Source of the DNA: DASXAI01 sp963798445
GTDB taxonomy: Bacteria; Actinomycetota; Acidimicrobiia; Acidimicrobiales; Ilumatobacteraceae
Assembly (NCBI GenBank): GCA_963798445.1
Contig: CAWCTH010000003.1
Span: 1,302,001-1,366,000 of the forward strand
Reading direction: 5' to 3'
Length of the DNA: 64,000 bases
The position numbers were made by a program, and so were the translations under genes. The notes beneath the pieces were generated by a model. The model did not search any database and was not told the origin of the DNA. It saw nothing but the letters and a program-made list of their open reading frames with translations. Shown here one piece after another: positions 1 to 9,636 of the stretch. Position 1 is the stretch's first letter. The number at the start of each line of letters is the position of its first letter.

Positions 1-2
1 GT

Positions 3-815
3 GAGAGCGCCATCGCCGCCATCGGTGGTGGTATGGCGATCGCCCTCTTCAGCTACCTCGGTGTGGAGACGGCGTCCGTGGCGGCGGCCAAGGTCCGCGA
101 TCCTGACCGCAACATCCCCCGGGCCACGATCCTCGGCACGCTGGCGACCGCCGTCGTCTACATGCTTTCGCTGACGGCCGTGTTCGGGATCCTGCCCACG
201 ACGCAGCTGGCATCAGCGACGGCGCCGTTCTCCGACGCCGCCAACGCCATCTTCGGTGGCACCTGGGCCGGAAACGTCATGGCGATCGCCGTCATCATCT
301 CCGGCTTCGGCGCCCTCAACGGATGGACGATGATCTGTGCCGAGATGCCCCTTGCGGCGGCCAAGGACGGCCTCTTTCCGGCCCAGTTCAAGCGGATCTC
401 CCGCACGGGGGTACCGGCCTTCGGCATCGTCGCGTCGACCATCCTGGCCTCGATCGCCATGGTGCTCAACTACCTGGGTTCGAGCGGCGCAACGGCGTTC
501 ACCACCCTCGTCCTCATGAGCGGGATCACCGCGGCCATCCCCTACGGCTTCTCGGCGCTGGCCCAGTTGAAGTGGCGCATGATCGACCATCGCACGCTGG
601 AGACCCCGAGGTTCGTTCGCGACACGATCGTCGCCGTCATCTCGCTGATCTTCTCGATCCTGTTCATCGTCTACTCCCGCAACACCGGCAACAGCTTCTG
701 GATCTACTGGGCGCCGTTCTTCCTTGCCGGTGGAGCGCTCTTGCTCGGGATCCCCGTGTACAAGCGCCAACGTCGGGCGATGACCCGGCCCGAACCGGTC
801 CCCGCCTACCGGTGA
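3..815 (+). CDS. APC-family amino acid permease, C-terminal part (5' end outside window)
   Basis: This is the C-terminal part of a membrane amino-acid/polyamine permease; the frame is open at the left edge, so the start lies upstream. About 270 residues are visible, with roughly seven hydrophobic segments. The first contains ALFSYLGVETASVAA, the Gly/Glu-rich TM6-like motif of APC transporters, followed by KVRDPDRNIPRA, the usual cytoplasmic loop. NGWTMICAEMPLAAAKDGLFP matches the conserved TM8-loop region of arginine/ornithine- or agmatine-type exchangers. The stop overlaps the GTG start of the next permease (GTGA), so the two are probably translationally coupled. The substrate cannot be assigned from sequence. 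Confidence 0.88.
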   Translation, partial: ESAIAAIGGGMAIALFSYLGVETASVAAAKVRDPDRNIPRATILGTLATAVVYMLSLTAVFGILPTTQLASATAPFSDAANAIFGGTWAGNVMAIAVIISGFGALNGWTMICAEMPLAAAKDGLFPAQFKRISRTGVPAFGIVASTILASIAMVLNYLGSSGATAFTTLVLMSGITAAIPYGFSALAQLKWRMIDHRTLETPRFVRDTIVAVISLIFSILFIVYSRNTGNSFWIYWAPFFLAGGALLLGIPVYKRQRRAMTRPEPVPAYR

Positions 816-2188
816 CACCGACACCGGTGCCGATGGGCGGCCCCGACGGTCGCGACCCGCCGCCCGGCGGAGGCGCCGACGGGCAGGGGTCAGGCCCTAC
901 CAGCGTCGCTCCAGGGGGGAAGTTCACCATCCGCCAGGCGGCGTTCATCGGCGTCGGGGCGATGGTGGGGGCCGGGATCTTCTCGTTGCTCGGGGCGGCG
1001 GGCGAAGTTGCCGGTGCGGCCGTCTGGCTCTCGTTTGTCCTCGCGGGTGGAATCGCCATCCTCAACGGCTACTCGTTCGCCAAGTTCGGCGCTCGCTTTC
1101 CGTCCGCCGGCGGACTGCTCGAGTACATCTCCCGGGGGTTCGGTGACGGCCACACCACCGGCGTCGTCGCCTGGATAGTTCTCGCCACCAACGCCATCGT
1201 CACCGGCATGGTCGCCGTGTCGTTCGGGAGCTACGCCAGCGACGCCGTCCCGTGGGGAAGCTCGGCGTGGGTCAAGATCTTCGCCGCCCTCATCGTGGTC
1301 GTCATGACCATGTTGAACATCGTCGGCTCGCACGCCGTCGCCCAGGTCCAGACCGTGATCGTCACCGTCGTCATCGGCATCCTGGCCATCTTCGCTGTCG
1401 TCACCCTCGTGAACATGGACCCCCACTTGCTGGCCTTCTCCGGCTATCCGTCCGTGCGCGACATCGTGTCCAGCATCGCCCTCACATTCTTCGCGTTCCT
1501 GGGGTTCGGCATCGTCAGCTTCACGGCCATGGATCTCGCTCGGCCGTCGTATGAACTTCCCCGCGCCATGTACCTGGCGCTCGGCATCGCGAGCGTGATC
1601 TATGTGGCCGTCGCCGTCGGCGTGTTCGGCACGCTCACGGTGGAAGACGTCATCGAGTCCGGAGGCACGGCCATCGCCAAGGCGGCCGAGCCGACGCTCG
1701 GGACGGCCGGCTACTGGTTGATGAGCGTGACCGCCTTGTTCGCCACTTCCGGCGCCACGAACGGCGGCCTCTACCCCGCCTCCGGGCTGTGCGAGCAACT
1801 CGCCTCCGTCCGCCAGTTCCCACCGATCATGGGTCGCCGGCTCAGCGGCCGAGTCCCGACCGGCCTACTGCTGACGGCGGTGCTGGCGATCGTGCTGGCA
1901 GTCGGCTTCGACCTCAACGCCATCGCCTCGATCGGCAGCGCCATCGCGTTGCTCGTCTTCGCCCTCGTGAGCATCGGCCACGTGCGCGTCCGCGATCAGA
2001 CCGGCGCCCGCCTCTCGATCCTGGTGCTCTGCATCACGACGACCGTGATCGTGCTGGCTACCTTCACCCTCACGACCCTCGTCGAAGAGCCGAGCACACT
2101 GATGGCAATCGCGGTCGTACTGCTCGTCAGCATCGGGATCGACATCGGATGGAAACGCACCAGCGGCGCTCGCGTGGCCGTCCAATGA
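812..2188 (+). CDS. APC-family amino acid permease
   Basis: This is a second full-length APC permease of 458 residues, within the family's usual range. I chose the GTG at 812 because it overlaps the preceding TGA as GTGA; ATG at 833 is an alternative and would remove a short Pro/Gly-rich leader. About twelve hydrophobic segments are visible. TM1 carries the substrate-binding motif GVGAMVGAGIFSLLG, and TM6 carries ALTFFAFLGFGIVSFTAMDL followed by LARPSYELPRAM. It ends in an ATGA overlap with a small lipoprotein gene, making a three-gene unit. Tandem APC genes suggest related substrates, but which ones is unknown. Confidence 0.88.
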   Translation: MTPTPVPMGGPDGRDPPPGGGADGQGSGPTSVAPGGKFTIRQAAFIGVGAMVGAGIFSLLGAAGEVAGAAVWLSFVLAGGIAILNGYSFAKFGARFPSAGGLLEYISRGFGDGHTTGVVAWIVLATNAIVTGMVAVSFGSYASDAVPWGSSAWVKIFAALIVVVMTMLNIVGSHAVAQVQTVIVTVVIGILAIFAVVTLVNMDPHLLAFSGYPSVRDIVSSIALTFFAFLGFGIVSFTAMDLARPSYELPRAMYLALGIASVIYVAVAVGVFGTLTVEDVIESGGTAIAKAAEPTLGTAGYWLMSVTALFATSGATNGGLYPASGLCEQLASVRQFPPIMGRRLSGRVPTGLLLTAVLAIVLAVGFDLNAIASIGSAIALLVFALVSIGHVRVRDQTGARLSILVLCITTTVIVLATFTLTTLVEEPSTLMAIAVVLLVSIGIDIGWKRTSGARVAVQ

Positions 2189-2430
2189 CAGGGATGGAGA
2201 TGGCTGTGACGGCTGACGATTCAGCTTCGATGGACAAGGCGCCTTCGGCGGTGCGGCGCGCTGTCGTGGGGTGCCTCTTGTTGTTGGTCACGGGCGTCCT
2301 CGCGTCATGCACGCCCCACGGGGTATCCCAGGTGCATCCCTGCGCCGCCCCGTCGAGCCGGGGGGCGCCGCAACTAGCGAAGATCGGCTTGACAGCGGCT
2401 GAGCTGAAAGCACAAGCGAAGTGCCGGTGA
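2185..2430 (+). CDS. small predicted lipoprotein
   Basis: This 81-residue protein overlaps the preceding permease stop by ATGA, which fixes the start. After a short polar leader there is a hydrophobic segment, AVVGCLLLLVTGVLASC, ending in a lipobox-like LASC. The mature part would therefore be a lipid-anchored peptide of about 40 residues containing two further cysteines. I recognise no domain. Coupling to two permeases suggests an envelope role, perhaps as an accessory, but that is inference. Confidence 0.6.
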   Translation: MTGMEMAVTADDSASMDKAPSAVRRAVVGCLLLLVTGVLASCTPHGVSQVHPCAAPSSRGAPQLAKIGLTAAELKAQAKCR

Positions 2431-2464
2431 GGGGTCACGATGAGGAGGGTCTGGGGAAGTTGAG

Positions 2465-2938
2465 GTGAGCGATCCACACGAGCACCCGCGATCTATCGAC
2501 GGCGTCCTCACGGATCTCGTCGCGTACCTCATCGTGGTGATGCCGAACGTCGACTCGCTCGCTGCCCTTGTTCCGGCGTTGGCCGAGATGGCGACGAGCG
2601 GTCGGGCTCGCATCATCGACCTCGTGGCCCTGGTGAAACACGACGACGGGACGGTCGAGGTGCTCGAATTCGAGGCCGTCAGCAGCTTGGCCGCCCTAGC
2701 GGACGTGGAAGGGCAAGTTGGCCGCCTGCTCAGCGACAACGACCTGGCCATGGCCTCGCGGGCACTCCGCCCGGGCACGGCTGGGGTGATCCTGGTCTCC
2801 GAGGACCGCTGGGCCGAACCCCTCTCGCTGGCGGCCCGGCACGCCGGCGGCCAGATCGCGGGTGGTGAGCGCGTCCCGCCGTCTCGGGTGGAGGCAGTCC
2901 TTGCTGACTCGGCCGACAACGACCACAGAGGAGCATGA
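2465..2938 (+). CDS. DUF6325-like protein
   Basis: This 157-residue soluble protein starts at GTG 2465. It is rich in Asp and Ala, with an alternating pattern (VAYLIVVMPN, ARIIDLVALVKHDDGTVEVLEFE) that resembles the DUF1269/DUF6325 group of small actinobacterial proteins, often found near SHOCT-domain proteins. I assign it by resemblance only. The ATGA overlap with the following SHOCT-like gene supports a functional pair. Its function is unknown; the neighbourhood (SHOCT, PPK2, DUF1269) suggests a stress-associated role. Confidence 0.65.
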   Translation: MSDPHEHPRSIDGVLTDLVAYLIVVMPNVDSLAALVPALAEMATSGRARIIDLVALVKHDDGTVEVLEFEAVSSLAALADVEGQVGRLLSDNDLAMASRALRPGTAGVILVSEDRWAEPLSLAARHAGGQIAGGERVPPSRVEAVLADSADNDHRGA

Positions 2939-3144
2939 GCATGCGCCGTCTCAGTCATTCTCGTAGCCGCCGGACCGATCTGCTGGCAAGACCTCCGTGC
3001 ACCCTTCGGGACCTCGAGCGGGGGTGGGCCGCCATGTTCGTCGACCCGGTCGACCAGCTCGACGAACTTGCTGAGCTCTACGCCCGGGGCCTCCTGTCAC
3101 GTGAGGAGTTCGAGGGCCAGAAGGCGAAGATCATCGGCCCGTAG
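2935..3144 (+). CDS. short SHOCT-like domain protein
   Basis: This 69-residue protein overlaps the previous gene by ATGA. Its last 30 residues (DQLDELAELYARGLLSREEFEGQKAKI, in outline) match the SHOCT motif, a short C-terminal oligomerisation or targeting helix pair with the pattern L..L...G.ls.eEFe..K..il. The first 35 residues are basic and unremarkable. Its 3' end overlaps the 3' end of the convergent LuxR-type gene by 14 bp. Confidence 0.65.
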   Translation: MSMRRLSHSRSRRTDLLARPPCTLRDLERGWAAMFVDPVDQLDELAELYARGLLSREEFEGQKAKIIGP

Positions 3145-5798
3145 CCGAACGAGTCGACCTAGTCGGCGGCGCCGGGATCGGGCGACCAACCACTGTCAAG
3201 CGGCGCGCCACCTCCGCCGCCTCAGCTCGCGAGGTCACGCCCAGCTTCTTGTAGATGATCTTCAAGTGGAACTTCAACGTGTTCACGGAGACGTAGAGCT
3301 CGTTGGCGATCTCGCGCAGGGTGAGTCGACTGGGCAGGAAGCGCAGGACGTCGCGCTCCCGGTCGGTGAGCGCAACGTCGGGATCGCGCCGGCCGGGCCG
3401 CCGGGTCCCACGACTGGTCACCCCGAGCCGCCGCAGACGATCCATCCACGGTGGTGGCGCTCGCCACGCCGCCTGTTCCACCAAGTCGAGGAGCTCGGCG
3501 CCCTCCGACGCCACGGTCTGCAACATCCCGTGGGCGGCGGCCAGCTCGACGGCAACCGCCGCGTGCTTCGTGGCCTCATCGCGGAGGACTACCGCACGGC
3601 ACCGGAGGAGCTCCAGGACGACGTCGTGACGCACACACCGCGGCACCGCGGTAGCGAGGGCCTCGAGCGCCGCCTCGCGATCACCTTCGGCGAGGTGGAC
3701 ACGAGCGACACTGATACCGCCCCAGAAGCCGTCATTGATCTGCGCCGACCACCGACGGGCGTCGCCGGCGTCGCCGGCGGCGATCGCGACCAGCGTGCCC
3801 ACCCGAGCGAGCCAGCTGCAGGCGTCCGCGCCGAACAACGCGGCCTCGACGAACGACTGTGCATCCTCGAACCCGCGCTGAGCACCGTCGACGTCACCGC
3901 CGTCGAGGCAGGCTTGCACGAGCTCCAGCGAAGCCAGCAACCGGCAGAAAGCCATCGTCTCGGCGGGCGCCGTGGCCAACGCCTCGAGCTCTTCTCGGGC
4001 GCGGTCATGATCGCCGAGCTCACGGTGCGCCACCGCCTCGGCGATGGCCAGCTCGGTGCGAAGGATCGTCATGCTGGACAGGGAGGCGGCGTGGCGTACG
4101 CCCGCCGCCACCCGTAGCGCCTCCAGGGGACGCCCGGCCAGTGCCTGGCCGAGCGCCCGGGTGCCCTCGAACGTCAAACGACGCTCAGGATCCCGGCTCA
4201 GCGCGAGCTCGGCTTCGCGCACGTCGTCGTGGGCGTCGTCCCAGCGTTCCGTCAGCGCCACACCACGGGTGATCATGTTCCAGCCGAAGCGGCCGAGCGG
4301 ATCCCTCCACCATTCCTGGCCCAGGTCACGCATCGCCAGGCGGGCCAGCGCCCCAGTCTCGGACCACCGTCCGTGGATCGTCGCGGCGATCGACTGGAGC
4401 ATCGTCAGACGCGCCCGGAGAACGCCATCCGGCTCGCACTGAGCTGCCCACCAGGTGGCCTGTTCGATGATCTCCAAGAAGCGGCGACGGCTGACCAGCA
4501 GGTGGCACCAGGCGAACTCGATCATGGACTGGAGATCCGCAGCGGCGGTGCTGGTGGGGATGCCGGCGATCGTCCGCCGGGTGGTCGCCTCCCGGCCCGT
4601 GTCATAGAGCATCGCGTGCTCGGCGGCGAGCAGTCGGAGTGCGGCGCGTGGCTCACCGGCGGCGAGAAGGTAGTCGAGGGCCAACGGGACCTCGCCGGAG
4701 TCCTCGAACCAGCGCGCCGCGCGGAGCTGCTGCTGCGCCAGCCGCTCCGGTGATCGCTGGGCCATTTCGTCCATCAGCACGGTGCGAACCAGCGAGTGCA
4801 TGGCGAACCAGCCCTCAGGGCCGATGCGGGTCACGAACAGGCCACGAGCCTCGGCCCGCAGGAGCAGGTCGCCGGCGTCGGACCGTCCGGTCAAGGCAAC
4901 GGCCAAGCTCGAGTTGGCCCGCTCCACGACCGAGAGCTCGAACAGTGCCTCCACCATCTCCGGAGCCTCGGCCGCCAGCACTTCACGGAGCACGTAGTCG
5001 TGGACGAGGGCGCTGTCATCGATGCGCAGGGCGTCGACAGCCGGCTGGGCGCGGAGGGACCGGGCCGCGAGGGCAGCCAGTTGGAGGCTTGCGGCCCACC
5101 CATCGGCCCGGTCGGCGGCGGCGGCGATGACATCGTCGGACAGTGTCGGGGCCAGCCCGGTCAGCAGTTCTTTCGCTTCAGCCGGCGAGAACCGCAACTC
5201 GGTGAAGTTCACCTCGCCCAACCGGCCGCGGGCGCGGAGCCGGTCTAGGGGCAGCTTCGGCACCCGTCGCGAACGCGAGGACGACATGAAGCCAGGACGG
5301 CACGTGTTGCACGAACAGTGCCAGCGACTCGGCGACACCGTCATCGTCGTCGACTAGGTGGACATCGTCGATCACGAGCACGGCGGGTGACTGGTCGCGG
5401 CTGTCGAGGTCGACGAGCAGTTCCCGAATGGCCTCGTCCAGCGAGCCGCGGCCCCGGAGCAACGCCAGAGCCCGCTCCCCGCAGTCTGGTGTCAGTGTCT
5501 CGAGTGCGGCGACGATGCCCGACCACAGCTGGACGGCGTCGCGGTCGGACTCGTCGACGGACAACCAGGAAATGGGTAGGGTCGGCTCGACCCACCAACC
5601 CGCCAGCAGTGAGGTCTTCCCAGCCCCGGCGGGTGCGACCACGAGGGTGAGCGGTTCGTGAGCGAGCTCGTCCAACAACTCGACCAATCGACGCCGGTGG
5701 ACGTAGTGCGATCCCGGCGCCGGGGGCCGCAACTTGGCTCGCAGCAGCGAGGTCGCCGGAAACCGGCGTGGCGTTGCTGCCGCTCGCTTATCCCCCAT
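3131..5798 (-). pseudogene. MalT-like LuxR-family regulator, frameshifted
   Basis: This is a large ATP-dependent LuxR regulator of the MalT/LAL type, about 888 residues once one base is removed. The N-terminal half carries the P-loop APAGAGKTSLL (near residue 58) and Walker B-like VLVIDDVHLVD. The middle is TPR-like helices, and the C-terminus has the GerE helix-turn-helix LTDRERDVLRFLPSRLTLREIANELYVS (in outline). The frame breaks at 5272-5273: on the coding strand GCGTTCGCG should read GCGTCGCG to give the family's VVLASRRVP. I chose ATG 5798, preceded by an AGAGGGA sequence. An 18-bp palindrome lies 75 bp upstream and could be its own operator. It is either a recent pseudogene or carries a consensus error; the domains on both sides are otherwise intact. 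Confidence 0.85.
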
Positions 5799-6126
5799 CC
5801 CGGTCCCTCTGCCTCTCTGCGATGTGCGCGCAGCGTAGACGCTGCCGCGCGGACCGCAATGGGACCAAGCTCCCACCCCAAATGGGGTGGTGCCTATCAT
5901 TCCCGACATGCGCTGTCACGGAATTGCCAGCCATCGATCGCCGTGGCGATCAGGAGGAGGTTCGTTGATCTCGCCAGACGGAGCGGACGCGCCGTGATCC
6001 ACCCGCCTGCGGGTAGTGCGGAGCCACCCCTGCCGGCACGACCCTTCGAATGCGACCAACCCATCTGCCAGTCCGGCTGCGGCTTGATGGCCGTGGCACG
6101 CCCCGCTTACAACCTGGGAGGAACAC
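5799..6126. other. divergent intergenic region
   Basis: This 328-base gap separates the LuxR-type regulator from the SHOCT/PLDc_N gene. It holds the 18-bp palindrome described separately and probably promoters for both genes. I see no convincing coding frame. Confidence 0.6.
5873..5890. promoter_or_regulatory. palindromic operator candidate CCACCCC-N4-GGGGTGG
   Basis: This is a perfect inverted repeat with 7-bp arms, CCACCCC and GGGGTGG, and spacer AAAT. The same arms and spacing recur at 10302-10319. It lies in the divergent region between a LuxR-type regulator and a SHOCT gene, as expected for a dimeric regulator's operator. Binding by the adjacent LuxR protein is a guess. Confidence 0.6.
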
Positions 6127-6525
6127 GTGTTACTCGCTGAATTCGGAACCGGACAGGTCTTCTGGTCGATGCTCTGGTGGTTCCTGTTCATCATCTGGAT
6201 CTGGCTGCTGATCGTCGTCTTCGGCGACATCTTCCGCAGCCCGGACCTGTCCGGATGGGCCAAGGCGATCTGGACGATCTTCGTCATCATCGTGCCGTAC
6301 CTCGGCGTGTTCGTCTACCTGATCGCTCGAGGTGCGAAGATGCAGGAACACAGCATGCAGGCCGCCGCGCAACAGGACGCGGCGATGCGCCAGTACGTCC
6401 AGAGCGTCACCGCCACCGGCGGCGGTGGGGCCGCCGAGGAGATCGCCCGGCTCGCACAGCTCCGCGACCAGGGCGTGCTCAGCGAGGCCGAATTCCAGCA
6501 GGCCAAGGCCAAGGCGCTTGGCTGA
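6127..6525 (+). CDS. PLDc_N-type membrane protein with C-terminal SHOCT domain
   Basis: This 132-residue protein starts at GTG 6127, after a GGGAGGAAC ribosome site. Two hydrophobic segments (WSMLWWFLFIIWIWLLIVVF and AIWTIFVIIVPYLGVFVYLI) enclose the short loop FRSPDLSGWAKA, the pattern of the phospholipase D N-terminal-like (PLDc_N) membrane domain. A linker of about 35 residues leads to a SHOCT motif, EEIARLAQLRDQGVLSEAEF. It is probably a small inner-membrane protein with a cytoplasmic oligomerisation tail. It may share an operon with PPK2, 13 bases downstream. Confidence 0.8.
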   Translation: MLLAEFGTGQVFWSMLWWFLFIIWIWLLIVVFGDIFRSPDLSGWAKAIWTIFVIIVPYLGVFVYLIARGAKMQEHSMQAAAQQDAAMRQYVQSVTATGGGGAAEEIARLAQLRDQGVLSEAEFQQAKAKALG

Positions 6526-6538
6526 TGGTGGTGCGGTG

Positions 6539-7365
6539 ATGGCGACGAAGAAGCACAAACAAGACGACGCCCCGGCGCAGGCAGGGCCGCGCGACAAGAT
6601 GAAGCGTAAGGAGTACGAGGCGGAGCTCTCCAGGCTGCAAGCCGAACTCGTCGCCATGCAGGAGTGGGTCAAGGCGTCCGCGCCAAGATCTGTGTTGTCT
6701 TCGAGGGACGCGACAGCGCCGGCAAGGGCGGCACGATCAAAGCGATCACCGATCGAGTGAGCCCACGCGTGTTTCGTGTCGTGGCCCTACCCACACCCAC
6801 CGAGCGCGAAAAATCCCAGATGTACGTCCAGCGTTACATTCCGCACCTACCGGCCGCGGGCGAGATCGTCATCTTCGACCGCAGCTGGTACAACCGTGCC
6901 GGGGTCGAGCGCGTCATGGGTTTCTGCACCGACGAACAGGCCCGGAGGTTCCTCCAGATGGCCCCCGCCGTCGAGCAGGCGATGGTCGACTCCGGCATCC
7001 TGCTCTTCAAGTACTGGCTCGAGGTCGGCGAGGAGGAGCAGACCAAGCGGCTGCAGAGCCGCATCGACAACCCCCGCAAGATCTGGAAGCTGTCCGACAT
7101 GGACCTCAAGTCGTACAGCCGGTGGTACGACTACGCGCGTGCACGCGACGAGATGTTCGCCACCACGGCCACGGCGTGGGCCCCCTGGTACGTAGTCCGA
7201 ACCGACGACAAGCGGCGGGGCCGGCTGAACCTCATCACCCATCTGCTCAGTCAGGTGCCGTACGAGCCGTTGAAACCGAAGAACATCACGCTGCCGAAGC
7301 GAGAGAAGGCCGGCGACTACCAGGAGGCCGACCTGTCACCTCGTCTGATTCCCGCAGCGTTCTGA
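6539..7365 (+). pseudogene. ppk2: polyphosphate kinase 2, frameshifted
   Basis: This is a PPK2-family enzyme that transfers phosphate between polyphosphate and nucleotides, about 275 residues if one missing base is restored. The N-terminal helix (MKRKEYEAELSRLQAELVAM) is in the frame starting at ATG 6539. From 6681 the frame is the one giving AKICVVFEGRDSAGKGGTIK, the Walker A-containing core. DRSWYNRAGVERVMGF and the SDMDLKSYSRWYDY lid region follow. The expected VKASGAKI appears as a one-base deletion at 6680/6681 (TCCG|CGCC). The family fit is clear on both sides. A real frameshift would remove all catalysis; a sequencing error is equally possible. It lies next to stress-type genes, which suits a role in energy or stringent metabolism. 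Confidence 0.88.
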
Positions 7366-7393
7366 CCGGCCCTCTCTGGCTGCTCGAGCGGCC

Positions 7394-7790
7394 CTAGCGA
7401 TCCCCCTGCCCGCCGTCGGAGCCTGGTGACCGCCGCCTCGCCAGTCGCGTGACGGTGCGCGGCAGCCACGAGCGCTCATCCGCGTCCGTCGCGCCCGAAG
7501 CCTCCTGGACGAACCGGCCGGTCGCGGTCGCCCCGGTGAGCACGAGCGTGCCAACGAGCACCCCGATGGCCACCGCAAAGATCGAGATGACAGTGGCGGC
7601 GAGATCCTCCGCGCCAGCGGCGCCGGCGTCACCGGCGAGCTCGGTGAGGCCCACGAGTCCGAGAGCGCCGGGGACGAGCAGCCAGAATCCGGGGAGGAAC
7701 GACGCATAGGGCGGCGTGGCCGAAGGACTCTTGCCACCCAGTACGCGACCGGGGTCATCACCAGTGCGCCCACGAAGGGGCTCACATAGA
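7394..7790 (-). pseudogene. remnant of ThrE-type threonine/serine exporter (C-terminal part)
   Basis: Read on the minus strand, the first part gives VYVSPFVGALVMTPVAYWV. After one missing base near 7732 the frame continues as GKSPSATPPYASFLPGFWLL, then VPGALGLVGLTEL and a hydrophobic segment (ISIFAVAIGVLVGTLVLTG). FLPGFWLLVPGALG matches the second ThrE domain of threonine/serine exporters, which are inner-membrane proteins. The N-terminal and first membrane domains are absent: upstream of about 7790 the DNA becomes an oppositely oriented AI-2E transporter fragment. It is truncated and frameshifted, so it is surely non-functional as written. Confidence 0.6.
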
Positions 7791-8227
7791 CGGCCTGGTG
7801 GTGGGCCTTGGGGCGTCGATTCTCGACGTTCCTCTCGTCGGAACCATCGCACTCGTCTCCTTCGTGACCAGTTACGTCCCCTACCTCGGCGCATTCGTTG
7901 CCGGCGCCTTCGCCGTCTTGATCGCCTACGGAGCCGGTGGCTTCGGCACGGCGATCGCGATGCTGGCGATCGTGGTGCTCGCGAACAACACCATTCAGAA
8001 CCCTGCTCGAACCGTTCGCGTTCGGACGGCGCCTTCGGCTGCACCCGCTCGCCGTCCTGATAACGGTCACGTCCGCGACGGTGCTCTTCGGCGTCCTCGG
8101 CGCCGTGCTCGCTGCCCCTCTTGCGTCGGCGAGCGTCAACGCCTACCACCAGCTGCGCGACGTTCGGTCGCCAGGCCCGATGCCGGCTGGCTCAGGCGAC
8201 GAAGCCGAGCTCGACGATGTCGACTAG
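7789..8227 (+). pseudogene. remnant of AI-2E family transporter (C-terminal part)
   Basis: The frame from about 7789 reads DGLVVGLGASILDVPLVGTI and then SFVTSYVPYLGAFVAG, which matches the last membrane bundle of AI-2E/PerM-type transporters. After NNTIQN an extra C (within CAGAACCCTG, about 7999-8001) shifts the frame. The continuation LLEPFAFGRRLRLHPLAVLI, then GVLGAVLAAPLASASVN, is the expected C-terminus. The first two thirds of the gene are missing: the coding signal begins abruptly where the ThrE-like remnant on the other strand ends. A rearrangement or chimeric join is the simplest explanation. Confidence 0.65.
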
Positions 8228-8270
8228 GCGGATCGAAACGCGGCCATCGATGGAAGCGACCGCAAGCTGG

Positions 8271-9591
8271 CTACCCATGCAGTTTCCCGCCTGGGTCCGC
8301 CGGTCCGCGAGCGACACGGGCGCGGCCGGGCAGGGACCGTGCCGCCAGCTCGGGCGCAGGCACGTGCTCGGGACGTCGGGGATGGAACCTGGCGACGGCG
8401 GCTCCGTACCGCGCCGCCAACGGCGATGCGGTGCTACCGTGCGCGACCACACTCAGGACAACCGTGATGGTGACGGCGGCCAGCATCCGATTGCCGTCCG
8501 CGGCGCGAAGCGTGTCGAAGGCCAGCAGCGCGAAGATCACCGAGGCGAGTCCGCGCGGGCCGAACCACCCGATGAACGCCACCGTGCGGCGATCGAGACC
8601 GAGTCGAGCGCAGGCGATCGCCACCGGCACCATACGCACGACCGTGAGGGCCAGCACGGCGAACACGACGTCCTGCCATTCGGCGTGCTGGACGGCAGGT
8701 ACCAGCATGGCGGCGCCGACCAAGAACCACATCAGGAGGGACAGGACCTCACCGACCACGTTCGTGAACTCGATCGTGGTGCCGAGGTCGGCGGGAAGGA
8801 AGCTGCCGAAGGCCATGCCGGCGACGAAGGCGGCGATGAACCCGTTGGCTCCCACCTGGACAGTGCCCGCGTAGGCCACGAGCGCTACGGCCAACGGCGT
8901 CAGGGGGCGAAAGGCAGGTGCGCTGTAGCCGCGCGGCAGTGAGTCGCATGAGTACCGCGGCGGCGAGGCCGATGCCGACGCCGATGCCGGCGCCACCCAG
9001 CAGATCGACCGCCGCCGCGCCGACGCCTCCGGCTCCGTGGACGTCTTCGGACGCGGCCGCGCCAGCCAAGAAGATGCCGACGAACGGCGTCGCGATGCCG
9101 TCGTTCAACCCGCTCTCGACGTTCAGCACTCGACGGATGCGCCCCGGTACCCGGGGGTCCTGCATGATGGCGGCGCCAAGGGCGGCGTCGGTGGGAGCAA
9201 CTGCGGCCGCGATCGCTGCGACGACCCACAGCCCGGTGCCGTGGTAGAGGGCAGCCCCGGCGAGGAAGCCAGCACCAATCGTCAGGGGCAGACCCACGCC
9301 AAGTAGACGAGCCGGCAGGACGGCGTCGTGCCGGAGCGCTCGAACGTTGACGCGGGAAGCATCGACGAAGAGCACAAGTGCGAGCGTGATCTCGGCGACA
9401 CTGCGGGCGGTGGAGGAGCCGACATCGAGCTCGATCACAGAGAGCGGGCCGTGCGTGGACACGAGGCCAAACACGACGAAGGCCATCGGCGCGCTGATGT
9501 ATACGCGTTCGAGGCGGGCGGCTACGAGACTCCACACGAGGGCGCTCGCGGCCACCACGACGACCACCCCGGCGTCGAGCTCATGTTCCAC
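8271..9591 (-). pseudogene. NhaP-type Na+(K+)/H+ antiporter, frameshifted
   Basis: This is a cation/proton antiporter of the CPA1 type, about 439 residues when one extra base is removed. The start is ATG 9591. The N-terminal part shows many hydrophobic segments plus VAPTDAALGAAIMQD and NVESGLNDGIATP, the family's conserved ion-binding regions (the ND pair in TM5 and the T-D motif in TM4). The frame changes near 8935-8945, where LMRLTA must join RGYSAPAFRPLTPLAVALVA. The C-terminal half then shows IGWFGPRGLASVIFALL, another family signature. As written the protein would stop after about 270 residues. It is convergent with the AI-2E remnant. Confidence 0.82.
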
Positions 9592-9636
9592 AGGACACGG
9601 CGGGTGCGAGGCGACGGTCGCCTCGCACCCCAGTCG

